Of a stretch of 64,000 nt of DNA, positions 53,840 to 61,922 are shown in pieces (within the stretch, counting starts at the first letter, position 1; every line of letters starts with the position of its first letter). A model generated the notes under the pieces. The model did not search any database and was not told the DNA's origin. It saw only the letters and a program-made list of their open reading frames with translations. The DNA comes from Flavilitoribacter nigricans DSM 23189 = NBRC 102662. Its GTDB lineage: Bacteria; Bacteroidota; Bacteroidia; Chitinophagales; Saprospiraceae. Location: the NCBI RefSeq assembly GCF_002646595.1, contig NZ_PDUD01000041.1, forward strand, positions 54,138 to 118,137, written 5' to 3'. Position numbers and translations under genes: made by a program.

Positions 53840-54004
53840 CTACACTCTTTTCACGGCACCGGACAGCAGGGAAACTACCAGCAGTACGATAAATACCCAG
53901 AAAAGGATCTTTGCGATTCCGGCCATAGCACCGGCGAATCCACCAAATCCAAGGATGGCGGCGATAATAGCGACAACGAAGAAAATTAATGCATAACGTA
54001 ACAT
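53840..54004 (-). CDS. DUF1328-family small membrane protein, copy 2
   Basis: A 54-residue protein identical to copy 1 (15985-16149) except V17I. It has two hydrophobic helices and a basic C-terminus (AVKRV). DNA identity is high across the gene, upstream region and terminator, with scattered synonymous changes (for example TAA to TAG stop). It is its own transcription unit. A possible small reading frame (54110-54283) lies upstream in the same direction. Confidence 0.88.
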   Translation of the reverse strand: MLRYALIFFVVAIIAAILGFGGFAGAMAGIAKILFWVFIVLLVVSLLSGAVKRV

Positions 54005-54109
54005 AATATAATGGTTTTCAGGTTAATAATAGGCATTTCTACAAATTGAAATACACTACTAAAACAACCATATCCAGGTCTGTGTTCGGTGAACAAATAC
54101 AATAAACTA

Positions 54110-54283
54110 CTACGGCGTATTTGCCAAATGCCCGCTCGGGGCCGCCAACCGTTCACACCAGACCTGCTGCATCACCTGCTGTAGCTGCATTTTGAGCAGC
54201 TTGATATTATAAGCCCCACCTTTTCCCAAACCAATTCGGTCAGTATAGATTGCATGGAGATTGTTTTGGGGTATCCTAATCAA
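54110..54283 (-). CDS. doubtful 57-residue ORF or gene fragment upstream of DUF1328 copy 2
   Basis: From a TTG at 54283 to TAG at 54110, the minus strand reads IRIPQNNLHAIYTDRIGLG and continues GGAYNIKLLKMQLQQVMQQV, a coding-like sequence with an amphipathic helix. No ATG is available in frame, though an out-of-frame ATG (MSEDYILLT) a little upstream could be connected by a frameshift. It may be a pseudogene or a fragment. The family is not recognised. The rest of the gap from 54005 to 54325 is the duplicated DUF1328 upstream region (to about 54090) and the leader of the rhamnosidase gene. Confidence 0.3.
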   Translation of the reverse strand: MIRIPQNNLHAIYTDRIGLGKGGAYNIKLLKMQLQQVMQQVWCERLAAPSGHLANTP

Positions 54284-54325
54284 TTTTACGTCAGTAAAAT
54301 GTAGTCTTCACTCATAATTCAACTC

Positions 54326-57136
54326 ATGAGAATAATTCTATTGATATCCGGTTATTTGCTGCTGGTTGTGTTCCCGCTGCAACTGCAAAGTGCCAGTCTT
54401 CAGCCTCATCAATTACGTTGTGAATATCTGCCGGAGCCACTGGCGATGGAAAAACCACATCCCCGGCTGAGCTGGCAGTTGGAGGCCACCGATCGGGGAG
54501 CGATCCAGACCGCTTACCAGATCCTGGTGGCCAGTACGCCGGAACTGCTCGGTCAGGACCGGGGCGATCTCTGGGACTCCGGAAAAGTGCCCAGCAACCG
54601 TACCAACCAGATCCATTATGCAGGCCATGAACTGGCCGCCCGCCAGGATTGCTATTGGAAGGTAAGAGTATGGGGCAAAGAAGGTACGGCTTCTTCCTGG
54701 AGCGAACCAGCCTATTGGAAAATGGGCTTATTGGATCCGGCCGACTGGAAAGCGCAATGGATAGGCTTTGATAATCGCCGACTCAATAAAAACGAAACTT
54801 TCCACCTCCCGCCCAGCCCCTATTTCCGAAAATCCTGGCAGGCTAAGGGTAAGGTCAAAAAAGCCATATTGTACTCCACCGCACTGGGGCTTTATGAGGC
54901 CCGGATCAACGGGCAGAAAGTGGGGAAAGACTACTTCGCGCCCGGCTGGACGGACTATGACCAGAGGGTTTACTACCAGACCTACGATGTGACCTCCATG
55001 CTACGCACCGGCGGGAATGCGATCGGCTTTATCCTGGCCAACGGGTGGTATGCCGGTTATACCGGTTACGCCGTTCTGGTAGGGCATCCCAAAGAATATG
55101 CTTTTTACGGAGAAGTGCCGGTCTTTATGGCGCAGTTGGAAATAGAATACGAAAATGGAGAGCGGGAAATGATCACATCCGACACCGACTGGAAGGTCAA
55201 CACCGGTCCTACTTTAGAAGCGGACCTGCTGATGGGAGAAGCCTACGATGCCCGCCTGGAATTCGAAGGTTGGGATGAGTCCGGCTACGATGACGCCTCC
55301 TGGCGAAATTGCCGCCGCATGGTCGGGGCCATGGGCAAAGTGGAATCCTCCCCTGGCGTACCCGTCCAAATCGTAGAGGAGATCGAACCGATCGCGATTA
55401 GCGAACCGGAAAAAGGGAAATATATTTTTGACCTGGGCACCAATATTGCGGGAATAGTCCAATTAAAGATCCGGGGAAAAGCCGGAACCAGGGTACAGCT
55501 TCGTTACGGGGAGATGCTGCACCCGGACGGACGCCTGATGACGGAAAATCTTCGCAAAGCCAGAGCGACCGATACCTACATCCTTAAAGGAGACAGTGGG
55601 GGCGAAAGCTGGAGTCCGAAGTTTACCTACCATGGCTTTCAATACGTCGAGGTCAGTGGTTTGGATAATCCTCCGGACAAGGAGATGATCACGGGTCTGG
55701 TACTCAGTTCGGTCACGCCACGGGTGGGGCATTTCGAGTCCGGGAATGACATGATCAATCAGCTCTACCGCAACATTGTACGCACCCAAAAGGCGAATTA
55801 TCTCGATGTCCCTACGGATTGCCCGCAGCGGGATGAGCGCATGGGCTGGACGGGAGACGCCCAGATCTATATCCGTACGGCCACCTACAATTCGGATATT
55901 GCCGCATTCCACCAAAAATGGCTGGTCGACCTAAATGACGCCCAGTTTGGGAACGGCGCCTACCCGAATTTTGCCCCAATGGCTTTCCACCGCCCCAATA
56001 TGACTTATTCTCCCGGCTGGATGGATGCCGGGATCATCTGCACCTACAATATCTTCAAAGTATACGACGATCTGGATCTGGTCCGGAAATTCTACTCCAA
56101 TATGCAGGAGCAGTTGAACCTGTACCAAAGAAAAAGTGAGCAGGACTTATTGCAGGAAGGTGCTTTTGACGAAGTAGATCCCCAGGGAGGTTTCGGTGAC
56201 TGGTTGAATCAGGACAAAACGGCCACCAGCAAAATACTGGCAGCTAACATCTACTGGCTTTTTGACCTAAAACTGATGGCCGAGATGGCGGACGCGATCG
56301 GTCAAAGAACGGATGCCGAAAATTACCGGATCACCTTTCGCAAAGTTCAGGAAGCTTTCCTGGAAAAATACCGGACGCCGGAAGGCCGCCTGCAGGAGAA
56401 TACCCAGACGGCCTGTGTCATGGCGCTTGATCTGGATGTGCTGCCCACCTCCATGAAACCGGTGGTTGCCCGGCAACTGGTACAACTCCTGGAGGAAAAT
56501 AATGGCTATCTGACCACCGGTTTTCTCGGCGCCAAGCATTTGTTGCCGGTACTTTCCAATGCAGGGTACCGGAAGGAGGCGCTGGAACTCTTTACCAAAA
56601 AAGGGTTTCCTTCCTGGTTATACGAGGTGGTCAACGGGGCCACTTCCATTTGGGAAAGGTGGGATAGCTATACCATTGAGAATGGCTTTGGCGGTGCACA
56701 GAACACCGGCATGAATTCTTTCAGTCACTATGCTTTCGGAGCGGTCGCCGAATGGATGTTTCGCCATCTAGCGGGCATTGATATGATGGAAAATGGCTTT
56801 CGGGAAATTGCGATCCGTCCGGAACCCAACCGGGCTTTGGGTCCGGTAGCGGCCAGTTATCAGTCTATAAACGGGGAGATCCGGTCGGCCTGGTCACTGA
56901 GCGGCAATGATCTGAAACTGGAGGTCACTATCCCTGCCAATACCACAGCTCAGGTCTGGATCCCCGCCCGGGCTGTCGATGCCGTCAAAGAAGGAGGGCT
57001 TCCCCTGACAGAAGCAAAGGGCATCCTGGGACAAGAAATGGACGGTCAGTTGCTCCGGGTAAAGATCGGATCTGGGACTTACACTTTTACTTCCGCCAGT
57101 GTTGCCGGTCTGCTGCCGGAGGTGGCGGCACCGTAG
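54326..57136 (+). CDS. GH78 alpha-L-rhamnosidase, secreted
   Basis: A 936-residue enzyme with a signal peptide (LLISGYLLLVVFPLQLQSAS). Domain order is typical of GH78: N-terminal fibronectin-like domain (about 25-145, LRCEYLPEPLAMEKPHPRLS), jelly-roll domain with LYEARINGQKVGKDYFAPGW (about 150-300), a second beta domain, the (alpha/alpha)6 barrel with DVPTDCPQRDERMGWTGDAQ from residue 494 and SWLYEVVNGATSIWERWDSY, and a C-terminal beta domain. GH78 enzymes remove alpha-L-rhamnose with inversion. Full length. It is followed by three sulfatases and a hydrolase in the same direction, so it belongs to a degradation cluster for sulfated rhamnose-containing glycan (inferred). Confidence 0.94.
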   Translation: MRIILLISGYLLLVVFPLQLQSASLQPHQLRCEYLPEPLAMEKPHPRLSWQLEATDRGAIQTAYQILVASTPELLGQDRGDLWDSGKVPSNRTNQIHYAGHELAARQDCYWKVRVWGKEGTASSWSEPAYWKMGLLDPADWKAQWIGFDNRRLNKNETFHLPPSPYFRKSWQAKGKVKKAILYSTALGLYEARINGQKVGKDYFAPGWTDYDQRVYYQTYDVTSMLRTGGNAIGFILANGWYAGYTGYAVLVGHPKEYAFYGEVPVFMAQLEIEYENGEREMITSDTDWKVNTGPTLEADLLMGEAYDARLEFEGWDESGYDDASWRNCRRMVGAMGKVESSPGVPVQIVEEIEPIAISEPEKGKYIFDLGTNIAGIVQLKIRGKAGTRVQLRYGEMLHPDGRLMTENLRKARATDTYILKGDSGGESWSPKFTYHGFQYVEVSGLDNPPDKEMITGLVLSSVTPRVGHFESGNDMINQLYRNIVRTQKANYLDVPTDCPQRDERMGWTGDAQIYIRTATYNSDIAAFHQKWLVDLNDAQFGNGAYPNFAPMAFHRPNMTYSPGWMDAGIICTYNIFKVYDDLDLVRKFYSNMQEQLNLYQRKSEQDLLQEGAFDEVDPQGGFGDWLNQDKTATSKILAANIYWLFDLKLMAEMADAIGQRTDAENYRITFRKVQEAFLEKYRTPEGRLQENTQTACVMALDLDVLPTSMKPVVARQLVQLLEENNGYLTTGFLGAKHLLPVLSNAGYRKEALELFTKKGFPSWLYEVVNGATSIWERWDSYTIENGFGGAQNTGMNSFSHYAFGAVAEWMFRHLAGIDMMENGFREIAIRPEPNRALGPVAASYQSINGEIRSAWSLSGNDLKLEVTIPANTTAQVWIPARAVDAVKEGGLPLTEAKGILGQEMDGQLLRVKIGSGTYTFTSASVAGLLPEVAAP

Positions 57137-57203
57137 GTGGGTATGAGGGGCGAGTTGTGAGGTGTCAGGAGCGAGGGGTGAGGTCTCAGGGGCGGGTTAG
57201 TGG
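57136..57203. repeat. G-rich degenerate tandem repeat after the rhamnosidase gene
   Basis: GGTATGAGGGGCGAGTTGTG and similar GAGGTGTCAGGAGCGAGGGG units over about 68 nt, directly after the stop codon. Comparable with the arrays at 29142 and 33493. Confidence 0.65.
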
Positions 57204-57302
57204 TAACTTAAGATCTCTGACGAAAGATGATTATAAGAATAAGTTGTTTATAGCGGATTTGAGGTGCTGTGTCATAAATTTATAGGCTAAAAAAGTTGAT
57301 CT

Positions 57303-58730
57303 ATGTTTCAAAGAATGCTTTTGGGATGGGTACTGCTACTCCTTTTTTCCTGTAGTAAAAAGGCAGAACTGCCAACGGACCGCAAACCCAATGTGATCAT
57401 TTTGCTGGCCGATCAATGGCGTGCCCAAGCTACGGCCTATGCCGGAGATCCCAATGTAAAAACGCCCAATATTGACCGCCTGGCTTCCCAGAGCATCAAC
57501 TTTCGCAATGCGGTTTCGGGTATGCCGGTCTGTTGCCCGTTTCGGGCCTCTCTGATGACCGGGCAGCGGCCACTTACCCATGGGGTCTTTATGAATGATG
57601 TCCAATTGGATACGAATGCCGTATCGCTGGGCAAGGTTTTCGCGGCGGCGGGATACCGGACCGGTTACATTGGGAAGTGGCATCTGGACGGGCACGGTCG
57701 CCTGCAATTTATCCCACCCGGTGAACGGCGGCAGGGATTTCAATACTGGAAAGGTAACGAATGTACCCACAATTATAACGAATCGGTCTATTACGATAAT
57801 GCGGACAGCAGCCGACTGATCTGGGAGGGCTACGATGCGTTTGCCCAAACCGAAGATGCGATCGGGTACCTAACCCAAAACGCTGAAAAGGAGGATCCTT
57901 TTTTACTCGTTCTTTCCTGGGGTACTCCGCATGCTCCTTACCATACGGCACCGGAGGCGTACCGCAGTCAGTATGATTCTGCGGCTATGGTCCTGCGGCC
58001 GAATGTGCCGGACCAAATGGCCGGCCGGGTCAAAAAAGACCTCAGTGGTTACTATGCCCACGCCACTGCTCTGGATGATATGGTCGGTAAGATCCGGAAC
58101 AGCCTGACGCAGAACCAGCTCGACGAAAACACCATTATCTTATTAACGGCCGATCACGGTGACCTGTTGGGATCGCAGGGCGCTTATAAAAAGCAGCAGC
58201 CTTACGAGGAATCCATCCGGGTACCTATGTTGTATTATGTTCCTTCGGATTTAGGAGGCAAACCGGGGCCCCGAAACGCCCTCATGAATTCCGAAGATAT
58301 CATGCCCAGTCTCCTGGGGCTGTGTAATATTCCCGTTCCGGAAACCGTGGAGGGCATGGATTTCAGTAAGGATATCCTGGGCCTGGAAGCAATCCAGGAT
58401 ACCCTTGCTTTGATCACCTGTGTGCAACCTTTCGGTCAGTGGAATAAACCCAGGCACGGTGCCCGCGAATACCGGGGACTGCGCACGCTGCGGTATACCT
58501 ATACCCGTGACCTGAACGGTCCCTGGCTCCTGTTTGATAATGAAACCGATCCGTACCAATTGAACAACCTGATCGGCAAGCCCGAATTTGCATCACTTAG
58601 CGGGCATCTGGACGAGCTGTTGAGCCGACAATTGCAGGAAACCAATGACGCCTTTTTACCGGGACTGGAATACATCGCCCAGTGGGGTTATCCGTTGGAT
58701 GAAACCGGCACCGTACCTTATTTTCACTGA
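57303..58730 (+). CDS. type I sulfatase, lipoprotein (first of tandem three)
   Basis: A 475-residue sulfatase with a lipoprotein signal (LLLLFSC, Cys17). The signature is GMPVCCPFRASLMTGQRP, with the formylglycine Cys at C77 (C-x-P-x-R, where x is a second Cys). LADQWRAQATAYAG replaces the usual DD with ADQ at the metal site, as in some S1 subfamilies. TADHGDLLGSQGAYKKQQPY is the second metal region. It lies 166 nt after the rhamnosidase and 12 nt before the next sulfatase. The sequence is clearly different from the two that follow, suggesting a different linkage. Confidence 0.92.
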   Translation: MFQRMLLGWVLLLLFSCSKKAELPTDRKPNVIILLADQWRAQATAYAGDPNVKTPNIDRLASQSINFRNAVSGMPVCCPFRASLMTGQRPLTHGVFMNDVQLDTNAVSLGKVFAAAGYRTGYIGKWHLDGHGRLQFIPPGERRQGFQYWKGNECTHNYNESVYYDNADSSRLIWEGYDAFAQTEDAIGYLTQNAEKEDPFLLVLSWGTPHAPYHTAPEAYRSQYDSAAMVLRPNVPDQMAGRVKKDLSGYYAHATALDDMVGKIRNSLTQNQLDENTIILLTADHGDLLGSQGAYKKQQPYEESIRVPMLYYVPSDLGGKPGPRNALMNSEDIMPSLLGLCNIPVPETVEGMDFSKDILGLEAIQDTLALITCVQPFGQWNKPRHGAREYRGLRTLRYTYTRDLNGPWLLFDNETDPYQLNNLIGKPEFASLSGHLDELLSRQLQETNDAFLPGLEYIAQWGYPLDETGTVPYFH

Positions 58731-58742
58731 AAAATCAGTCCT

Positions 58743-60209
58743 ATGTCTGGAAAAATTCTAAAAGGGATCGTCTGTTCAATTACCCTAAGTGCTTTGGCAA
58801 TTACAGCTTGTAATGACGATCCATCCGAAACTCAGCAAGCGCCGCCCAATGTGCTCCTCATCGCCGTGGATGATCTGAACGACTGGGTGGGGTGTATGGG
58901 AGGACATCCGCAGGCCAAAACGCCAAATATCGATTACCTGGCTTCGCGGGGTGTACTATTTACCAATGCCCATTGCCAGTCGCCCGTCTGCAATCCCTCC
59001 CGGGCCAGCTTGATGACGTCCCTCTATCCCAGTTCATCCGGCATTTATTTCCTTAATCCCGACCTGAAGCAGTCGCCGGTAGCGGTCAAAAATAAGCTGA
59101 TGCCGCAAAGATTCGTTGAGGAAGGCTACCACGTTACCGGTGTCGGAAAATTATTCCACAACGGAGGCGGGCAGAATGAGACTTACATTCCCAATTACGG
59201 CGGCCAGTTCGGTGGTTTCGGACCTATGCCAGAAAAAAAGATCAGTACTTATCCGGGCCATCCGTTATGGGACTGGGGCGTTTATCCCGAACGGGATGAG
59301 CAGATGCCCGATCACCAGATTGCCGAATGGGCCACAGAACGGCTGGCCGAACCGCACGATAGTGCCTTATGGCTGGGGGTAGGTTTTTATCGCCCGCATG
59401 TGCCTCAGTTTGCCCCGCAAAAGTGGTTCGATCTGTATCCCATGGAAAGCCTCCAACTACCCGAAACGGTGAACCATGACCTCGATGATATCTCTCCGTA
59501 TGGCATCGACATCACCCGCCTCGAACACGTATCGCCTACGCACGAATGGGTACTGGAAAACGATGCCTGGAAACCATTGGTGCAATCCTATTTGGCGTGC
59601 GTCAGCTTTGTGGATGCCCAGGTGGGGAAGGTCGTAAAAGCACTTGAGGAAAGCACCTACGCCGACAATACTTACATTGTACTTTTCAGCGATCACGGCT
59701 TTCACCTGGGGGAAAAAGAACGTTACGCCAAACGCAGTCTGTGGGAGGATGGTGCTCGTACCCCCTTAATCGTAGTTGGGCCCGGCATTGCTCCGGGGAA
59801 AGTGAGCAACAAACCAGTACAGTTGCTCGATATCTATCCTACCCTCCTGGAATTGACCGGACTGCAGGCGGACCCTTCCCTCGAGGGAAATTCCCTGGTG
59901 CCGCTATTGAAAGACCCGGAAGCCGAATGGCCCCACCTGGCGCGAACCAGCTTTGGACCGGGAAACTACGCTATCATTTCGGAACAGTACCGGTTCATCC
60001 AATACAATGACAGGTCCGAGGAATTTTATGATCATAGCAAGGACCCTCACGAATGGAATAATGTGATCGCGGAAGATGAATACGCTACCGCGATCGAGCA
60101 ACACCGACAGCAAATACCGCAAGCGCGCTACGAGATACTCGGGGCAGGGTCTACCGGTCATAAGTCCTACGTTGCCTCTGAGGCGAATCGCGCGGCGAAT
60201 GCGGAATGA
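58743..60209 (+). CDS. type I sulfatase, iduronate-2-sulfatase-like lipoprotein (second of three)
   Basis: A 488-residue sulfatase with a lipoprotein signal (LALITAC-type: ALAITAC, Cys23). VDDLNDWVGCMGGHPQAKTP is typical of the iduronate-2-sulfatase-like subfamily. The signature HCQSPVCNPSRASLMT has the formylglycine Cys at C83 (CNPSR). FSDHGFHLGEKERYAKRSLW is the second metal/sulfate region. It is paralogous to the next gene over the whole length. It starts 12 nt after the preceding sulfatase, so the two are probably translationally linked. Actual substrate unknown. Confidence 0.93.
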   Translation: MSGKILKGIVCSITLSALAITACNDDPSETQQAPPNVLLIAVDDLNDWVGCMGGHPQAKTPNIDYLASRGVLFTNAHCQSPVCNPSRASLMTSLYPSSSGIYFLNPDLKQSPVAVKNKLMPQRFVEEGYHVTGVGKLFHNGGGQNETYIPNYGGQFGGFGPMPEKKISTYPGHPLWDWGVYPERDEQMPDHQIAEWATERLAEPHDSALWLGVGFYRPHVPQFAPQKWFDLYPMESLQLPETVNHDLDDISPYGIDITRLEHVSPTHEWVLENDAWKPLVQSYLACVSFVDAQVGKVVKALEESTYADNTYIVLFSDHGFHLGEKERYAKRSLWEDGARTPLIVVGPGIAPGKVSNKPVQLLDIYPTLLELTGLQADPSLEGNSLVPLLKDPEAEWPHLARTSFGPGNYAIISEQYRFIQYNDRSEEFYDHSKDPHEWNNVIAEDEYATAIEQHRQQIPQARYEILGAGSTGHKSYVASEANRAANAE

Positions 60210-60286
60210 ATTGATCTTCTGCAGGAGTAGAGTAGGGGAGAGGGGGCCATGAAAACAGAATAATTGAAAAGCATACCACCAAGTAA

Positions 60287-61783
60287 ATGAAAGATCTGTA
60301 TATCCTTGCTATCGCCTTAAGTCTGCTGCTATTAAGCGCCTGCACGAGTAACGACAAAGCCCCATCGAACTCCCAGGCAGCAACCAGACCAAATGTACTA
60401 TTCATCGCCGTCGATGATCTCAATACCTGGCTGGGTTGTCTGGGCGGATTCTCCAACACAAAAACCCCTAATATCGATAGCCTAGCCGCGCGGGGAGTAT
60501 TGTTTTCCAACGCCCATTGCCAGGCGCCTTTGTGCGGCCCTTCCAGAGCTTCCATTATGACCGGCCTGCGGCCTTCCACTACGGGCATCTACGGCATGAT
60601 CCCTGATAACGAAGTCCGCTCGGAAAATCCGGCGACCCGTGATATCGTTTTCCTGCCGGAATATTTCAGGAATAACGGCTACCATACCATGGGGATCGGG
60701 AAGTTATTCCACCAGCATGCGCCGAACGGGGTATTCGACGAGTCCGGAGGCCGGGTGAAAGGCTTCGGCCCTTTACCGGAGGAGCGGTTTGTCTGGGATG
60801 GCTTTGGCAACTCGGATAGAGCGATCTACGGCCGTACCAGTACGGATTGGGGCGCGTTCCCGGCAGTAGATTCCCTGATGCCCGATCATCAATCCGCTGA
60901 TTGGGTAATCGAACGTCTTGCCCGAAACTACGAACAACCCTTTTTTATGGGCCTGGGCTTTTTGCGGCCGCACGTTCCGCTGTACGTTCCGCAAAAGTGG
61001 TTTGACCTGCATCCTTTGGAAGGAATAACCGTGGCTCCCTATCAGGCGGACGACCTGGATGATGTACCACCGGTAGCTCTGCAGATCAACGACTTACCGA
61101 TGATGCCTTCTACTGAGTGGGCTATCGCCAGCGGAGAATGGAAAAACATTATTCAGGCTTATCTGGCCTGTGTAAGTTTTGTGGATCATCAGATCGGCCG
61201 GGTAATGGAAGCGCTGGACAATAGTGCTTATGCCGACAATACCGTTATCGTGCTGTGGTCCGACCATGGCTATCGCCTCGGAGAAAAAGGGACCTTCGCC
61301 AAACACGCCCTTTGGGAACCGGCTACCAAAGCTCCGCTGCTATTCGCTGCACCCAACCTGCCCCGGGGGAAAGTGATCGATTCCCCGGTAGAAATGCTCT
61401 CTATTTACCCCACACTACTGGAATTGTGCGGACTTCCGGCTTACGAAAGAAACGAAGGAAAAAGCCTGCTGCCCCTGATGCGGGGTGAATCGGAGCCGGA
61501 AAACCCTTACGCCATCACCACATTCGGCAGACATAACCACGGCATCAGATCAGAGCGTTTCCGCTACATCCAGTACGAAGACGGCGGCGCAGAATTTTAC
61601 GATCACCGGAACGATCCCCACGAATGGACCAATCAGATCGCCAACCCTGATTATCGTCAGGAAATCGCACAGCTCAAGGAATTCGTACCTACCATCAATG
61701 CCAACTGGGACTCGCTTTCTGCTTATACTTTTCAACCTTATTTTGTGGCGCAGAAGGCTCGGATGGGTGGTGGTGGAGAGTGA
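60287..61783 (+). CDS. type I sulfatase, iduronate-2-sulfatase-like lipoprotein (third of three)
   Basis: A 498-residue sulfatase, lipoprotein signal LLLLSAC (Cys19). VDDLNTWLGCLGGFSNTKTP and HCQAPLCGPSRASIMTGLRP (formylglycine Cys at C83, core CGPSR) mark the same subfamily as the preceding gene. WSDHGYRLGEKGTFAKHALW matches the second site. Both proteins share position-for-position motifs, so they arose by tandem duplication and then diverged, probably to treat different sulfates on the same glycan (inference). 77 nt separate the two genes. Confidence 0.93.
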   Translation: MKDLYILAIALSLLLLSACTSNDKAPSNSQAATRPNVLFIAVDDLNTWLGCLGGFSNTKTPNIDSLAARGVLFSNAHCQAPLCGPSRASIMTGLRPSTTGIYGMIPDNEVRSENPATRDIVFLPEYFRNNGYHTMGIGKLFHQHAPNGVFDESGGRVKGFGPLPEERFVWDGFGNSDRAIYGRTSTDWGAFPAVDSLMPDHQSADWVIERLARNYEQPFFMGLGFLRPHVPLYVPQKWFDLHPLEGITVAPYQADDLDDVPPVALQINDLPMMPSTEWAIASGEWKNIIQAYLACVSFVDHQIGRVMEALDNSAYADNTVIVLWSDHGYRLGEKGTFAKHALWEPATKAPLLFAAPNLPRGKVIDSPVEMLSIYPTLLELCGLPAYERNEGKSLLPLMRGESEPENPYAITTFGRHNHGIRSERFRYIQYEDGGAEFYDHRNDPHEWTNQIANPDYRQEIAQLKEFVPTINANWDSLSAYTFQPYFVAQKARMGGGGE

Positions 61784-61922
61784 TCGGTAGCATTCTTCAA
61801 GACATCTGGATAGATAGGTGTGTAAATGGGAAACATTTTCCCAAGGCCTAACATTTTCCTCCCTAATTAAGCAGCAAATATTCAAATAAATGCCGTTTTT
61901 ACATGGGTAAAAAACATACCAA

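Noticed and set aside
53957..54090. CRISPR-like or attachment-site reading of the duplicated DUF1328 flank
   Set aside because: It is a two-copy whole-unit duplication, with no spacers, integrase or tRNA nearby.
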